A DNA stretch of 39,192 nt. Source: Deltaproteobacteria bacterium (lineage in GTDB: Bacteria; Desulfobacterota; Desulfarculia; JACQYL01). The DNA is taken from positions 1 to 39,192 of the forward strand of contig JACQYL010000084.1 of the NCBI GenBank assembly GCA_016208165.1, written 5' to 3'. Positions 24,823 through 34,365 of this stretch are shown here, piece after piece; position 1 is the first letter of the stretch; the number at the start of each line of letters is the position of its first letter. The notes under the pieces are model-generated. The model was not told the DNA's origin. It searched no databases and saw nothing but the letters and a program-made list of their open reading frames with translations. A program made the position numbers and the translations under genes.

Positions 24823-26310
24823 TTATGCCCTCGCCGTCCCCCTCCGCTCGGATGCTTCCTGCTCCAGGGCCTCGCGCATTCTGGAATAACGGTACAGCGC
24901 CCCCATGGCCCTGGCCGATCTTTCCGGGCTTGGAATTATGGGTATGCCGAGATCCTCGAGCTCCCGAATGAACGGCTCGTCTCTCATCAAAAAGGAAGAA
25001 CCGATCAGGGGTTTGTTCCGGGACCGAACCAGATCGACAAAGCGACGACAGAGCCCCAGCATGTATTCCCGAAACGCCTCCATCGTCTGGAAGAATGGAG
25101 AATCGGCCTTGCCCACCAGACGCCCGAGATTCTCCATGGACATCAGAAAATACATCAACACGCCGTCAAAATCCGGATCCTCGAAAAGAATACGGGGTAT
25201 CTCCTGATACAAGTCCTCGAAGTTTCTTGTAAACGTCAGATCGATGGGATTATTCAAGGAACCGGTCTGTGGCACCGCCTCCCGGAGCTTCGCTCGAGTC
25301 TTTTCGGACAGGGGCGGCAAGTGCAGGCCCGATCTTTCCGCAGCGTCGGCCGCAGCGGCGCCCGGCCCCCCGGAATGGGTGAGGACCACCGTCCGATTCC
25401 CCGTCATCAGCGGCTGAGTCCCCAGGGCCCAACAGAAATCAAACAACTCTTCAATGGAAGATGCGCGCACGATGCCGCACTGCCGGAACGCTCCGTCATA
25501 GATCGCGTCCGATGCCGACAAGGCCCCGGTGTGGGACCGCCCGGCCCGGCTTCCACTTTCCGTACCTCCCACGTACACGGCTATGATGGGCTTCTTCCTG
25601 GACACCTCTCGCGCCACGCGCATCAACTTGTCCGGCCGGGTGAGCCCCTCGATGTACAGCCCGATCACCTTGGTGCGTTTACATTCTCCCAGATATTCGA
25701 CGCAGTCCGCCATATCGAGGTCCGCCTGATTGCCGATACTCAGCCCCTGGCTGAATCCAAGGCCGAACTTCTTCAAATGATAGAACATCTGGGTAATGAA
25801 GCTGCCGCTTTGAGACACCATCCCGATAAAGCCGTCCATAGACGCCGTGTAATGAAAAATGGTGGTGTTCCATCGATGGTAGGGATGAACGACACCGATA
25901 CAATTGGGTCCTATGAAGCGTATGCCGTATTTCTTGGCAATTTCCGAAATCTCCTTCTCGAGAGCCATTCCCTCTTGACCCAGTTCCCTGAAACCGCCGG
26001 AAACGATGATGGCGCTGGGTATGCCTTTTTTCCCACAATCCATGAGGACTTTCGGGACGACGCGGGCCGGAACCACAATAAGAGCCGTATCGGGGACCCG
26101 AGCTATCTCATCCAGACTCCGATACGCTTTCAGGCCTTGCACTTCCTCCAGTTCCCGATGAATGGGAAAGATCTCTCCCTTGTAGCCGAGTTCCATCATG
26201 TTGATAAGCAGCGAGGTACCCATGGTCAGCATACTGTTCGAAGCCCCGAATATCGCTACGCTCTCCGGGTTCATGATATGGTACAATGGACTCCTGCCGG
26301 TATTTCCCAT
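24823..26310 (-). CDS. Acyl-CoA synthetase (NDP/ADP-forming) alpha-subunit-like protein, CoA-binding
   Basis: About 495 residues. The N-terminal CoA-binding Rossmann domain opens with NPESVAIFGAS and is followed by IFPIHRELEEVQG and RFIGPNCIGVVHP. The succinyl-CoA-synthetase-like domains contain MVSQSGSFI, and the phospho-histidine lies in GRSHTGALSASD. Together these match the alpha half of ADP-forming acetyl/acyl-CoA synthetases, which conserve the energy of an acyl-CoA as ATP. The ATP-grasp beta half is absent here and is not adjacent, so it must be elsewhere or the protein acts otherwise. ATG 26310 is preferred (GGAGAAGAG before it); the frame extends to GTG 26382, which would overlap the upstream gene. 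It lies upstream of korDABC, an apt supplier of acyl-CoA. Confidence 0.88.
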   Translation of the reverse strand: MGNTGRSPLYHIMNPESVAIFGASNSMLTMGTSLLINMMELGYKGEIFPIHRELEEVQGLKAYRSLDEIARVPDTALIVVPARVVPKVLMDCGKKGIPSAIIVSGGFRELGQEGMALEKEISEIAKKYGIRFIGPNCIGVVHPYHRWNTTIFHYTASMDGFIGMVSQSGSFITQMFYHLKKFGLGFSQGLSIGNQADLDMADCVEYLGECKRTKVIGLYIEGLTRPDKLMRVAREVSRKKPIIAVYVGGTESGSRAGRSHTGALSASDAIYDGAFRQCGIVRASSIEELFDFCWALGTQPLMTGNRTVVLTHSGGPGAAAADAAERSGLHLPPLSEKTRAKLREAVPQTGSLNNPIDLTFTRNFEDLYQEIPRILFEDPDFDGVLMYFLMSMENLGRLVGKADSPFFQTMEAFREYMLGLCRRFVDLVRSRNKPLIGSSFLMRDEPFIRELEDLGIPIIPSPERSARAMGALYRYSRMREALEQEASERRGTARA

Positions 26311-26356
26311 AGACTTCTCTTCTCCGCTTCGTCCCCGCAAATCCATCAGGAAAGGC

Positions 26357-26803
26357 TCAGGCCCCATCCACGGAATCCTCACGTAGGTCGAAAGTATCCA
26401 AACGATGGATGTAGTTCAAATAGAAATCAGGTTCGCACATAAGTGGATCAAACAAAGTAGGCAAAAGCAAGAACCGTGTCTCAAATGATTTTCGGTCAAT
26501 GATAGGACTTCTGAAACTTCGCAGTCTGCGAAACTGGGTATAAGTCATATCATACACATAGCGTTCATCATACGCCACAACATGCACTTGGGCTCCGCGC
26601 GGACCCCTCTCGACGGGCGTAACGCACGTTCGAACGATACGGTGACTGAAGTGCCGCATGGTTCCTTGAAGCACTGCGGACGAACCGGCGCACGTGTAGG
26701 GCAGGAAATCGTCCACAGCGACGATCCTGTGGTATATGGCCATGGCTATTTTTCTGCGTTCCCGGTAAACAGCCTCGTCCGGATGGGTATTCTCTCGGCG
26801 CAT
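26357..26803 (-). CDS. Conserved-looking protein of unknown function (148 residues)
   Basis: An open frame of 148 residues between the AOR remnant and the acyl-CoA synthetase-like gene, on the same strand. It is rich in Arg and aromatic residues (YDERYVYDMTYTQFRRLRSF) and has the segment DDFLPYTCAGSSAVLQGTMRHFSHRIVRTC. No family is recognised and no membrane segment is present. ATG 26803 has only a weak ribosome binding site (ACGGA); ATG 26740 is an alternative. I count it as a gene because the opposite strand has no better candidate and it fits the gene run. Confidence 0.6.
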   Translation of the reverse strand: MRRENTHPDEAVYRERRKIAMAIYHRIVAVDDFLPYTCAGSSAVLQGTMRHFSHRIVRTCVTPVERGPRGAQVHVVAYDERYVYDMTYTQFRRLRSFRSPIIDRKSFETRFLLLPTLFDPLMCEPDFYLNYIHRLDTFDLREDSVDGA

Positions 26804-26877
26804 TCCGTTTACTTATGGCATTTTTTAGCAGTTGGAAAGAAAATGAATACCGTTTAATAAACGCAGGCAGCTCTGGG

Positions 26878-28537
26878 CTAATCCGACATGCCGATCCCGG
26901 CCAGTTTCGCTGAAGGGGGGGCGCCTGTTTCCGGATCCCATCCCCGCTCGTCGTAATAGGCGCGCACCAGTTCGCGAAAATGAGGCTCGTCCAAAGGCTC
27001 CAATTGCCTCGATCCGACGGATACCGGTTCCTTGAAAAAACGGTCGGGGCATGTGTCATCCAAACAAGAAGCCCCTTCTCGAAGATTATAGGCGCGCCGC
27101 ACGTGCCACATGTTTTCCGCCGCTGAAATAAGGTCTTCCCTGGTGGTCTCCAGCCCCGTGGCGGCAGAGTAGACTTCCGCCCAGAGGTCCAGCGACAACC
27201 GCTGGTATGGAGGAAACATGCAGATCCCCAACACGCGGATCGTACAGCACGCCCAGGCCTTTGGTATGCATGGCATAGGGCTCTGTTTCCGGACCCAATG
27301 TCTTGGCGGCCTCTTCCAGTCCATCCGCCAGCACTTCGCCCAACCCCTCCCGCAGGGCGATCTTTCGAATCAAATCCCGGATCGCTTCGCCGTCGCCCCA
27401 ATGGAGCGATTTCCCCCCCGTTTCCTTATCCGTAATAAGACCCCGATCATACAACTCGAGAACGAACGAAACGAGATTCCCCACACTCATGAAATCCAGG
27501 CCCATGCGAGCCGCGGTCTCGGCGCAACGGATCACCTCCTTCCATCCGTTCACCAGGCAGAAGGTCCCAAAGCCCTGCATCACCGAGTTCATGCAGGACA
27601 CGGCCATCCGCGTCCGGGGTTCCCCGACGCCGCCGAAATTCAGATGGTGCTTGCATCCCACTGGGCAGGCCTGACAGGCCACGTCTCCTTCCTTGCACTC
27701 ATCCACGAACGCTTCCAGGGGAAAGCGGTCGAGGAGATCCTCGTGAAAGGCGGATTGATAGTTCTTGCCGGCGTACAAGCCCAGGCGGCTGAAAGTTTCC
27801 AGACTGATGAGGGTTCCGTACTTGCGCCAATTCAGCAGATTCGGGTCCGCCCGAAGCACCTGGAATACCTTCTTTACAGCTTTCAGAAAACGGTTCCGGT
27901 CCGCTACGGTAACGCCTCCCGAACCGTAGATCGCCAGGGCCTTCAGATTCTTGGATCCCATTACGGCTCCGACGCCGGTTCGCGCGAAGGTCGCGTATTT
28001 ATTCGTGACCATGGATGAATCTCGAACCAGATTCTCTCCGGCAGGGCCGATACAGGTAACGTGAAACCGTTCGCCCAGGCGATCCCAAACCCGATCCGTG
28101 GTGTCGAACACATCCTGTCCCCAGAGCGCGTCCGCTTCTAGAAAAGAAATCCGGTCGTCCTCGATTTTCAGTATCGTCGGAGTGTCCGCGCGACCGCTGA
28201 TCACGAGATGATCAAACCCCGCGAATTTCAGCATCCCGAACAGGCCGTGCCCTGAAATTCCAATGAATTTACGATGAGGGGATCGGGTCGTGAGATTTCC
28301 CTTTCCAGCGCCGGGAGCCATCGTACCGATAAGAGGCCCAAGGCCGAAAATCATTTTGTTTTCGGGAGAATAAGGATCTCCGAACCGCTCCAGTTCCTTG
28401 TACGCCAGGGCCGCGTCGATCCCGGCCCCTCCCCGGAAGTCGCGGATCAAATCCGGGGACAAAGGCTGTATTTCCGATGTCTTCCGGGTCAAATCAATTC
28501 TCAGGATCTTGCCTGTATAGCCGCCCCGAATCTTCAT
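26878..28537 (-). pseudogene. Aldehyde:ferredoxin oxidoreductase, disrupted by internal deletion and frameshift
   Basis: ATG 28537 follows AAGGGAG. The first frame encodes a good AOR: GYTGKILRIDL, the glycine-rich pterin region, and the cluster cysteines CQACPVGCKHH. After KGLGVLYDPR (around 27235-27245) this frame loses similarity and ends at TAA 27086. The neighbouring frame resumes AOR similarity at once with LGICMFPP, which holds the fourth cluster cysteine, and runs to the C-terminus at 26878. Compared with Pyrococcus AOR from memory, about 60 residues between the YDPRG and DSAGLC motifs are missing, including the conserved histidine near the pterin. An out-of-frame deletion of roughly 180 bases explains both the gap and the shift. 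Intact, it would oxidise aldehydes to acids with a tungsten or molybdenum pterin. Assembly error is possible. Confidence 0.82.
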
Positions 28538-28548
28538 ATTCACTCCCT

Positions 28549-28779
28549 TCAAGCTCTCTCCAGCACTCCGTATTCACAGTACGAGACGCACGCCCCGCAA
28601 TGGACGCAGTCGGACAGGATTTCCACGTTGAACCGGTTCGTCCTGTCGATTCGATAGGGCCGGATGAACGATTTAGAAGGTTGAAATTTCTTTTCCGGCG
28701 ACTGAAAAAACGAACAGACAAGCTGGCAAAGAAGGCAGCCGGAACAATTTTCCGGGTGAGCGACTTTGGTCTGCTTCAT
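28549..28779 (-). CDS. AOR-associated ferredoxin with two [4Fe-4S] motifs
   Basis: 76 residues with CSGCLLCQLVC at about residues 12-22 and CVHCGACVSYC at about 57-67, each C-x2-C-x2-C-x3-C, so two [4Fe-4S] clusters. The gap of over 30 residues between them contains a basic patch. ATG 28779 is chosen over ATG 28788 because the only ribosome binding site, AAAGGA, touches the latter but is eight bases before the former. The gene ends 11 bases ahead of the AOR start, a common pairing in which the ferredoxin-like subunit carries electrons from AOR. Since the AOR is disrupted, the ferredoxin may now be unused or serve another partner. Confidence 0.88.
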   Translation of the reverse strand: MKQTKVAHPENCSGCLLCQLVCSFFQSPEKKFQPSKSFIRPYRIDRTNRFNVEILSDCVHCGACVSYCEYGVLERA

Positions 28780-29255
28780 GGTAGCCATCCTTTGGTTATA
28801 GTATCGAAGCACTCTACGAAGCGCCTTTGTATCGTCCCGGGGATTCGATTGTCCTTCACCAGACAGTACCGTCCGCATCCACCATGATCCGGACGGCCGC
28901 AATGTGTTTTGATCCAGGTTCCGGAACTAGACATCGTGATCCCCTGTGCGGTATTCGCGGTTGCGGAAGAACACGCTCAAAGTAACACGAACGATCGCCT
29001 TCTTCAATTTTGATTATCGGAAACGGCAAGGTTCATACCGGCGAAAACGTCTCTTTAGTGGGAAGGTTGTGGAACGCGAGGCATACAACCGAGCGGAAGG
29101 TTCCTTCCTTGAAACGGCTCCGACGCATCTCCTTGATCTTTCTGAACAGGCGGACGGAAGCATCCTTCACGTTTATCCTCGCGAATCAACACCACGCCGA
29201 TGATCGGGGAGGAAGATACCGTCGAACTTGGAAATCCGTTTTTTCGACCTTAAGC
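28780..29255. other. Intergenic stretch, no gene recognised
   Basis: About 475 bases between the ferredoxin gene (-) and the HAD gene (-). A stem of CCGTCCG (28869-28875) and CGGACGG (28890-28896) is visible. Open frames here have no start signals or protein character. The region presumably holds the promoter of the ferredoxin/AOR run, but I could not identify it. Confidence 0.5.
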
Positions 29256-29906
29256 TCAAATCCACGGCAGGAGATCGAATGGAGTCCTGAGAATCATACG
29301 CGCACCCTCACGGAGCAATTCTTCCGCCGTTCGGAACCCCCATAACGCCCCCACGGCATACATGCCGGCGGAAACAGCGGTCCGCATGTCCGTTCCCGTA
29401 TCGCCCACGTACAATACCTCCCCGGGCGAAACGCTCAACCGTTCAGCGAGTTCGAACGCGCCCGAGGGGTCCGGTTTTTTGGGCGCATCCGGACGCGCGC
29501 CAAGTATCGCGTCAAAACGCCATCGGGACAAGAGCTGAACGACGCATTTTCGGGTAAACTCGTCCACCTTGTTGGATAAAACGGCCATCTTAAGGCCGCT
29601 GTGGGACAAGGAATCCAAAAGATCGGGTATGCCGTCGTAAGGCTTTGTCTTCGCCATCCAACGTTTCCCATATTCCGTTCTCATGGCTTCCACGCTGCGT
29701 CCGACGGTTTGCTCGTCTCGCAGATTTTCCGGTAACGCTCTCCGGCAGAGATTCTCCACACCGTCTCCCACCATATATTTGTACGCTTCCACATCGTGCC
29801 GACCCGCGCCCATCCCGTTGAGAACAGCGTTCATGGAATCCGCCAAATCTTCAATGGTATCCAGCAACGTTCCGTCCAGGTCGAAGATCACGGCTTTGAA
29901 ATTCAT
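29256..29906 (-). CDS. HAD-family phosphatase, phosphoglycolate phosphatase-like
   Basis: 216 residues with all four HAD motifs: VIFDLDGTLLDT at the N-terminus (nucleophile Asp), LSNK (motif II), KKPDPSG (motif III lysine) and VGDTGTDM (motif IV). The helical cap between motifs I and II is of the C1 type found in Gph and PGMB groups. Length fits phosphoglycolate phosphatase (about 220 residues), which removes 2-phosphoglycolate from DNA repair, but other sugar phosphates are common substrates of such proteins. ATG 29906 lies eight bases behind AGGAG. It is divergent from the isocitrate-lyase/PEP-mutase-family gene. Confidence 0.88.
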   Translation of the reverse strand: MNFKAVIFDLDGTLLDTIEDLADSMNAVLNGMGAGRHDVEAYKYMVGDGVENLCRRALPENLRDEQTVGRSVEAMRTEYGKRWMAKTKPYDGIPDLLDSLSHSGLKMAVLSNKVDEFTRKCVVQLLSRWRFDAILGARPDAPKKPDPSGAFELAERLSVSPGEVLYVGDTGTDMRTAVSAGMYAVGALWGFRTAEELLREGARMILRTPFDLLPWI

Positions 29907-30147
29907 CCCTCATTCTCCTGATATGCCGGCAGGTAACGCCTGGCCGGGCTTCTGAACTCACATGATATTTCCTTGATGTCTCTATTCCAATGGTCTATGA
30001 ATCGGTCTGGTCGGGGGACGCATATCCTCCGGTCCATGGTAACCCCGTGATGCTTGGAAGGGAACCCGCCGACACGTGACGCACCCGAGTAAGCCATCAC
30101 AGAAACGCCTGTCCACCGGCGGCGCCGGTTTAAGCGAGGGAGAAAGA

Positions 30148-31026
30148 ATGAGACCCACCGAACGGCTGCGAACGTTATTGGCGCAGGACTCGATTACGAT
30201 GGCCCCCGGCTGTCACGATGCATTGGGCGCCTTTTTCATTCAGCGGGCCGGTTTTGATTTGGCATACATGACCGGTTACGGTGTGGCCTGTTCCCTTCTC
30301 GGGCGCCCCGACGTCGGGGAACTGACCATGACGGAAATGGTTTCTCATGCTCGCCGAATCGCTTCCGCCATTGACATTCCGCTCATCTGTGATGCCGATA
30401 CGGGATACGGCGGGCCGTTGAACGTTCAACGCACGGTTCGGGAGTTCGAGAAGGCCGGCGTAGCAGGCATCCACATCGAAGACCAGGTCGAGCCTAAGCG
30501 CTGCGCGGCAATGGAGGGATTCCAGGTTACGGACCTCGATACGGCCGTCACCAAGATCCGGGCTGCGGTAGCCGCCAAGGAAAACCCCGACTTCGTGATT
30601 ATCGCCCGTACGGACTGCAGGCCGATTTTAGGCTTGGACCACGCCATCGAACGCGCTCGAGCCTTTGCCGAGGCCGGTGCGGACATGGTCTACGTCGAAC
30701 TGCTGGGGAGCCGCAAGGAAGTGGAAATCGTCGGCCGGCGGGTCCGCGAAGCCCCTTTGTTGTTCGACATGTTCGACCACCCTCTAGTGCCGGTGTTGAA
30801 CGCTACGGAACTCGAGAGCATGGGGTACAAGATCGTCACGTTTCCGTTTACGTCCACTCTGGGCTACGCGAAACTGCTCGATACGCTCTATCCTTCCATC
30901 CTCGAAAACCGAGGGACCGCTCAAGTTCCCATCGAAAAAATGGAACTCCACGATTTCGAGGGAGCCATGGGACTCGATCGGATCTGGGACGAAGTACTCA
31001 AGCTTAAAGCGCCGGCCGGAAAATGA
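30148..31026 (+). CDS. Isocitrate lyase/PEP mutase family enzyme, second copy, with altered active-site loop
   Basis: 292 residues, the size of 2-methylisocitrate lyase, oxaloacetate decarboxylase and carboxyvinyl-phosphonate mutase. Family marks are LICDADTGYGG (metal site), GIHIEDQVEPK and VIIARTDCRP. The active-site loop reads KRCAAMEGF where methylisocitrate lyases have KRCGHLxG, so the Gly-His after the catalytic Cys is replaced by Ala-Ala. The cysteine stays. Such a change should affect the general acid/base of lyases, so a different substrate or decarboxylase/mutase role is likely. ATG 30148 follows GAGGGAG at 30136-30142. It is a distant relative of the enzyme at 4832-5848, which keeps Cys-Gly-His. 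A compact hairpin follows the gene. Confidence 0.86.
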   Translation: MRPTERLRTLLAQDSITMAPGCHDALGAFFIQRAGFDLAYMTGYGVACSLLGRPDVGELTMTEMVSHARRIASAIDIPLICDADTGYGGPLNVQRTVREFEKAGVAGIHIEDQVEPKRCAAMEGFQVTDLDTAVTKIRAAVAAKENPDFVIIARTDCRPILGLDHAIERARAFAEAGADMVYVELLGSRKEVEIVGRRVREAPLLFDMFDHPLVPVLNATELESMGYKIVTFPFTSTLGYAKLLDTLYPSILENRGTAQVPIEKMELHDFEGAMGLDRIWDEVLKLKAPAGK

Positions 31027-31035
31027 TGCCGGATA

Positions 31036-31054
31036 GAGCCCGTTAGACGGGTTC
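31036..31054. terminator. Compact hairpin between convergent genes
   Basis: GAGCCCGT at 31036-31043 pairs with ACGGGTTC at 31047-31054 (one G-T) around a TAG loop, eight pairs in 19 bases. It sits after the stop at 31026 and overlaps the stop of the minus-strand gene at 31043. Bidirectional termination is likely, though no U tract follows. Confidence 0.55.
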
Positions 31055-31462
31055 CACCCTCACTTTGAATTTCACTTTTCCCAGTCCCCCGGCCTCCAAG
31101 CCGGGATCGAGGCACTCTGCGGTCATGAACACCCGATCGTTGGGATCTTCTCCGGCCACGACCATTTCCAGTATGGTATTTACGAACCCGGTCAACGGGC
31201 CTAGGGCTCTCATGCAAAGGGGAGCCGTCGATTTGTCGGGTACCAGCGCGCCGCCTCGGATGACGATTTGCTGGCCCACTTTAAGCCCGGCGGCGCAATA
31301 CTTGGATTCGACCACTTCAGCCACAATCTGTTTGTTCGCCACGTCCCCAATTCGGGTCCAAAACTTGTACACTCCAGGACTGCCGACCTTGAATGTTTCC
31401 CAATCCTCGTCGGTGATATTCACCACCTGCTTCAAGATTTGCTTTACGCTGTCCTCTTTCAC
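31043..31462 (-). CDS. Small cysteine-containing protein, possibly TIGR04076-like
   Basis: 139 residues. The C-terminal 95 residues (VVESKYCAAGLKVGQQIVIRG, LCMRALGPLTGFVNTI, TAECLDPG, VKFKVRVEP) show the spaced cysteines, the central helix and final strand seen in the uncharacterised TIGR04076 family, but I place it there with only moderate trust. The N-terminus is a helical extension (KQILKQVVNITDEDWETFK). The start is GTG 31462, six bases behind AAGGAGGG. It follows the TPR/SEC-C gene by 29 bases and should share its transcript, so the two may act together. Confidence 0.65.
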   Translation of the reverse strand: MKEDSVKQILKQVVNITDEDWETFKVGSPGVYKFWTRIGDVANKQIVAEVVESKYCAAGLKVGQQIVIRGGALVPDKSTAPLCMRALGPLTGFVNTILEMVVAGEDPNDRVFMTAECLDPGLEAGGLGKVKFKVRVEPV

Positions 31463-31491
31463 GATACCCTCCTTGATGGCAACGACCTTTC

Positions 31492-34365
31492 TCAGCTAGC
31501 GCCACAGCATTTCTTGTACTTTTTCCCGCTGCCGCAGGGGCAGGGATCATTTCGACCCACCTTGCTGTCGCCGGCTTGAGATCCGGCGTCTGACCCGTGC
31601 AATCCTGGAAACAATTCCTTTCGCAATCCGTCCAGGGCCTTTCCTGCCTGCTCTTCCAGCGTAACCATCCGCTGCTCGACCGTCTCCATCTCTTTGGCCA
31701 TTTGGAGATGTTCGTATATTTCCCGCGCCTCCTTCAAACTGGCGGTTGCCTCACTGAACTTCTGCTGCTTTTCATAAATGTAACTCAAATTCTGCAGGAC
31801 TCCCGCTATGCCCAGAGGATGGTTCATATTGCGGAGCACGGTGAGCGCCTTCTGGTACTCCTCGAAGGCCTTGTCCGTCTGATCGGTTTCATAATACAAC
31901 GTACCCAGATTGGACAGCAGGTTGGCCGTTCCTTCCAGATCTTCCTTTTTTTCGAAGTCTTTCAAGGCTTCCCGATACAGCTTTTCGGCCTCATCAAACT
32001 TTTTCAGCTCGAAGTACAGCAGCCCTGTCTGGGAGACTACATTCGCGATTCCAAGGGAGTTCTCCGATTTCTTGTACAGCTTCAATGCGCCATCTAGTGA
32101 ATTCAACGCTTCGTCGACCTGGCCCCGGTTGCGCTCCGCGTTCCCCAACATCGCCAGCGAAAGCGCCTCCTGTTCCAGATGTCCCATCTTCTTATAACTG
32201 GTCCTTGCTCGTTTGAAACACCCGATCGCTTTGCCCCATTCCTTCTTGTCCGTATAAAGCTGGCCCAGCTGCAGTTCGGTATTGGCCTCCCCCATGAAAT
32301 ATCCCAACGAATGAAACCGGTTCACCGCTTCCTTGTACTGTTTCTCCGCCTCCTGGTACTGCTTTTGTGAACGTCGCACATGGCCGATGCGAATGATCTG
32401 GTTCACTTCATTAACAGCGTCGCCCAGTTCTCTGTAGATGCCTGCGGACTGTTCAAACAACGACACGGCCTCGTCGGATTCGCTCTGATCGCCCTTCACG
32501 AGCCCTAGATTCGAAAGCTGGGCGGCTTCCCCCTCCGCATCGTGAAGTTCACGGTATTTTTCCAGCGCCTTTTGAAAAGAACGGATCGCTCGTTTGGGCT
32601 TTCGCTGAGCGTAGAGGGTGTGCCCGATACTTGCATAGCGTTGCGCCGCCTTCAGGGGTTCGCCCATCTCTTCTTCGATTTTTCCGGCCCGTTCGTAGGC
32701 CTCGATGGCTTCATCGAAATCCTTGGCGGCAAAAAACGTGTGTCCGAGATAGCCCCACTCCCTGGCCTGCGCGTCCCTGTTTCCGATGGATTCGAAGATC
32801 TCGAGCGCCTTTCGGTGGCTTTCCTCCGCCCGGCTGAAATCGCCCTGAGCATACAATACATGACCCAGATTGGCCCACTGGGCGGCCTGGCCTATTCGTC
32901 CCTCCCTCTCATGGGTCTTGGACATGATTTCGTACAGGTCTCGTGATTCACGATAGTACTTCCCGGCTTCTTCGAGGTCCCTTACGGAATAGTGCACGTA
33001 CGCCAACTGACTGAGCACGTCCGCTATCAAGCTCTCCTTACCTATTTCCCGCGCAAGCCGGACGGATTCCTCGAGCGCCGATTTGGCGGAATCGATGTCT
33101 CGAATGGAAAAAGCGGCTCTGCCTTTCAGCTCGTAAGCCATCTGGAGATCGGAAGGATTATTGAGGTCCGCGAGTATCTTGATGGCCGTTTCCAAAATCT
33201 CCATCGCCTCGGGAAAACGATTCCGGGATTCCCGGATCTCGCCCATCTTCAAGCACAATCGGGCCTTAAGGGCATCGTTTCCTTCGCCCAGAAGTCTCAG
33301 GGCGCGACCCATCTCCTCGTCGGAGATCTCGCTCCACCCCAAACCGGTCTTTATGTCGCAGGATTCCAGCGCTTTTAGCGCTATGAATTCCGGATCGCCG
33401 ATCCTGAACAACGCCATGGAATGGTACAGAGCTTCCGGATACGGCTCGGCCCCGGCCGACCAGTGCTCCTCGAAAAACTCGACCGCCAGGGTGTCCACGT
33501 TCGATGCGTCCGGCCCGCCGGTTTCCACCGAAGCACAGGCGCGGGGATAGGCCGGACGGAACCGGTTCTCCGGAAGCTGCTCCAGTAGCTCCTCGAGCCC
33601 CTCGGATGTCGCTGCTTCGAGCAGCCGGTCCGCGCTTTCCCCGGTTATTTTAGAGACCAAATCGAGTCCCGCCGGATGAGCCAGGTGAATCAGTGTCCGA
33701 AACATCGTCCCTTGGATATCCTTGGCCTGGGAACAAGTGTCGATACGGTCTCTTATGCCGGCGTCTTCTGCCGCCACGGGTGCTTCGAGGGTGAGCCGGT
33801 TCGAGGGGGAGAAATCGGACTTTGTCGCCAGCACGTCCTGTTCTCCTTGAAAAATGAGCAGTTTCACTCGTGGAGGTATCAGGCGCAGCAGTTCCCTGAA
33901 GAAATCGACGAGCGCTTTGTCCCGCAGATCCGTCCGAGGCGACACCCCCAGAATCATGCGCTGTTCGGGCTTCAACATCTGCGACACAAATCGGACGGCT
34001 TCCAGAAATCGGATCTCGAGAGGCCGAATGTCCTGTTCGACCAACAGCCGGAACCGATCCGCCAACTTGGGATCGGCGTCCAAAACGTCGTTCCATGAAC
34101 CGAATCCCTGAAACGCCTGTCCAAACACCGTTTCTCGCAGCCACCGGTAGAGAAAATGTTTGGAATGCTCCCCCTCCCATATCTCGTAGAGAAACACCAG
34201 GTTGTTCTTGTCCCGTTTCGCCACGGCCAGGCTCTCGCTCGCCATACGGTAAAGACCGGCCGTCTCCCGACCGAGGACCAGGTAGATTTTTTCCGTGTCC
34301 GATTTGAAAAAGTCAGACAGGATTTTTTGCTCCGATTCCCAATTTTGGTTGCCCATATTCCGCAT
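31492..34365 (-). CDS. Large TPR protein with C-terminal SEC-C zinc motif
   Basis: 957 residues. The N-terminal 300 residues ([49 protein letters not shown]) look like an alpha/beta domain of the kind preceding TPRs in STAND-type proteins, but no Walker A glycine-lysine loop is visible, so ATP binding is unlikely. From about 345 to 905 there are some thirteen TPR units with a 40-residue period (for example [20 protein letters not shown]), close to the kinesin-light-chain type used to hold peptides. The last 20 residues are [18 protein letters not shown], the SEC-C zinc motif of SecA and related proteins, which binds SecB or ribosomes in SecA. It is soluble with no signal peptide. ATG 34365 follows GAGGTG. 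Role unknown; scaffold or chaperone function is inferred. Confidence 0.85.
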   Translation of the reverse strand: MRNMGNQNWESEQKILSDFFKSDTEKIYLVLGRETAGLYRMASESLAVAKRDKNNLVFLYEIWEGEHSKHFLYRWLRETVFGQAFQGFGSWNDVLDADPKLADRFRLLVEQDIRPLEIRFLEAVRFVSQMLKPEQRMILGVSPRTDLRDKALVDFFRELLRLIPPRVKLLIFQGEQDVLATKSDFSPSNRLTLEAPVAAEDAGIRDRIDTCSQAKDIQGTMFRTLIHLAHPAGLDLVSKITGESADRLLEAATSEGLEELLEQLPENRFRPAYPRACASVETGGPDASNVDTLAVEFFEEHWSAGAEPYPEALYHSMALFRIGDPEFIALKALESCDIKTGLGWSEISDEEMGRALRLLGEGNDALKARLCLKMGEIRESRNRFPEAMEILETAIKILADLNNPSDLQMAYELKGRAAFSIRDIDSAKSALEESVRLAREIGKESLIADVLSQLAYVHYSVRDLEEAGKYYRESRDLYEIMSKTHEREGRIGQAAQWANLGHVLYAQGDFSRAEESHRKALEIFESIGNRDAQAREWGYLGHTFFAAKDFDEAIEAYERAGKIEEEMGEPLKAAQRYASIGHTLYAQRKPKRAIRSFQKALEKYRELHDAEGEAAQLSNLGLVKGDQSESDEAVSLFEQSAGIYRELGDAVNEVNQIIRIGHVRRSQKQYQEAEKQYKEAVNRFHSLGYFMGEANTELQLGQLYTDKKEWGKAIGCFKRARTSYKKMGHLEQEALSLAMLGNAERNRGQVDEALNSLDGALKLYKKSENSLGIANVVSQTGLLYFELKKFDEAEKLYREALKDFEKKEDLEGTANLLSNLGTLYYETDQTDKAFEEYQKALTVLRNMNHPLGIAGVLQNLSYIYEKQQKFSEATASLKEAREIYEHLQMAKEMETVEQRMVTLEEQAGKALDGLRKELFPGLHGSDAGSQAGDSKVGRNDPCPCGSGKKYKKCCGAS

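Noticed and set aside
24748-26442. 564-codon open frame on the plus strand
   Set aside because: It is antisense to the acyl-CoA synthetase-like gene, whose motifs are clear. The plus-strand translation has low-complexity His/Arg/Pro-rich text, no motif and no ribosome binding site.
27086-27088. Stop codon in the AOR frame as a possible selenocysteine codon
   Set aside because: The stop is TAA, and the continuation of AOR similarity is in another frame, so this is a frameshift and not a recoded UGA.
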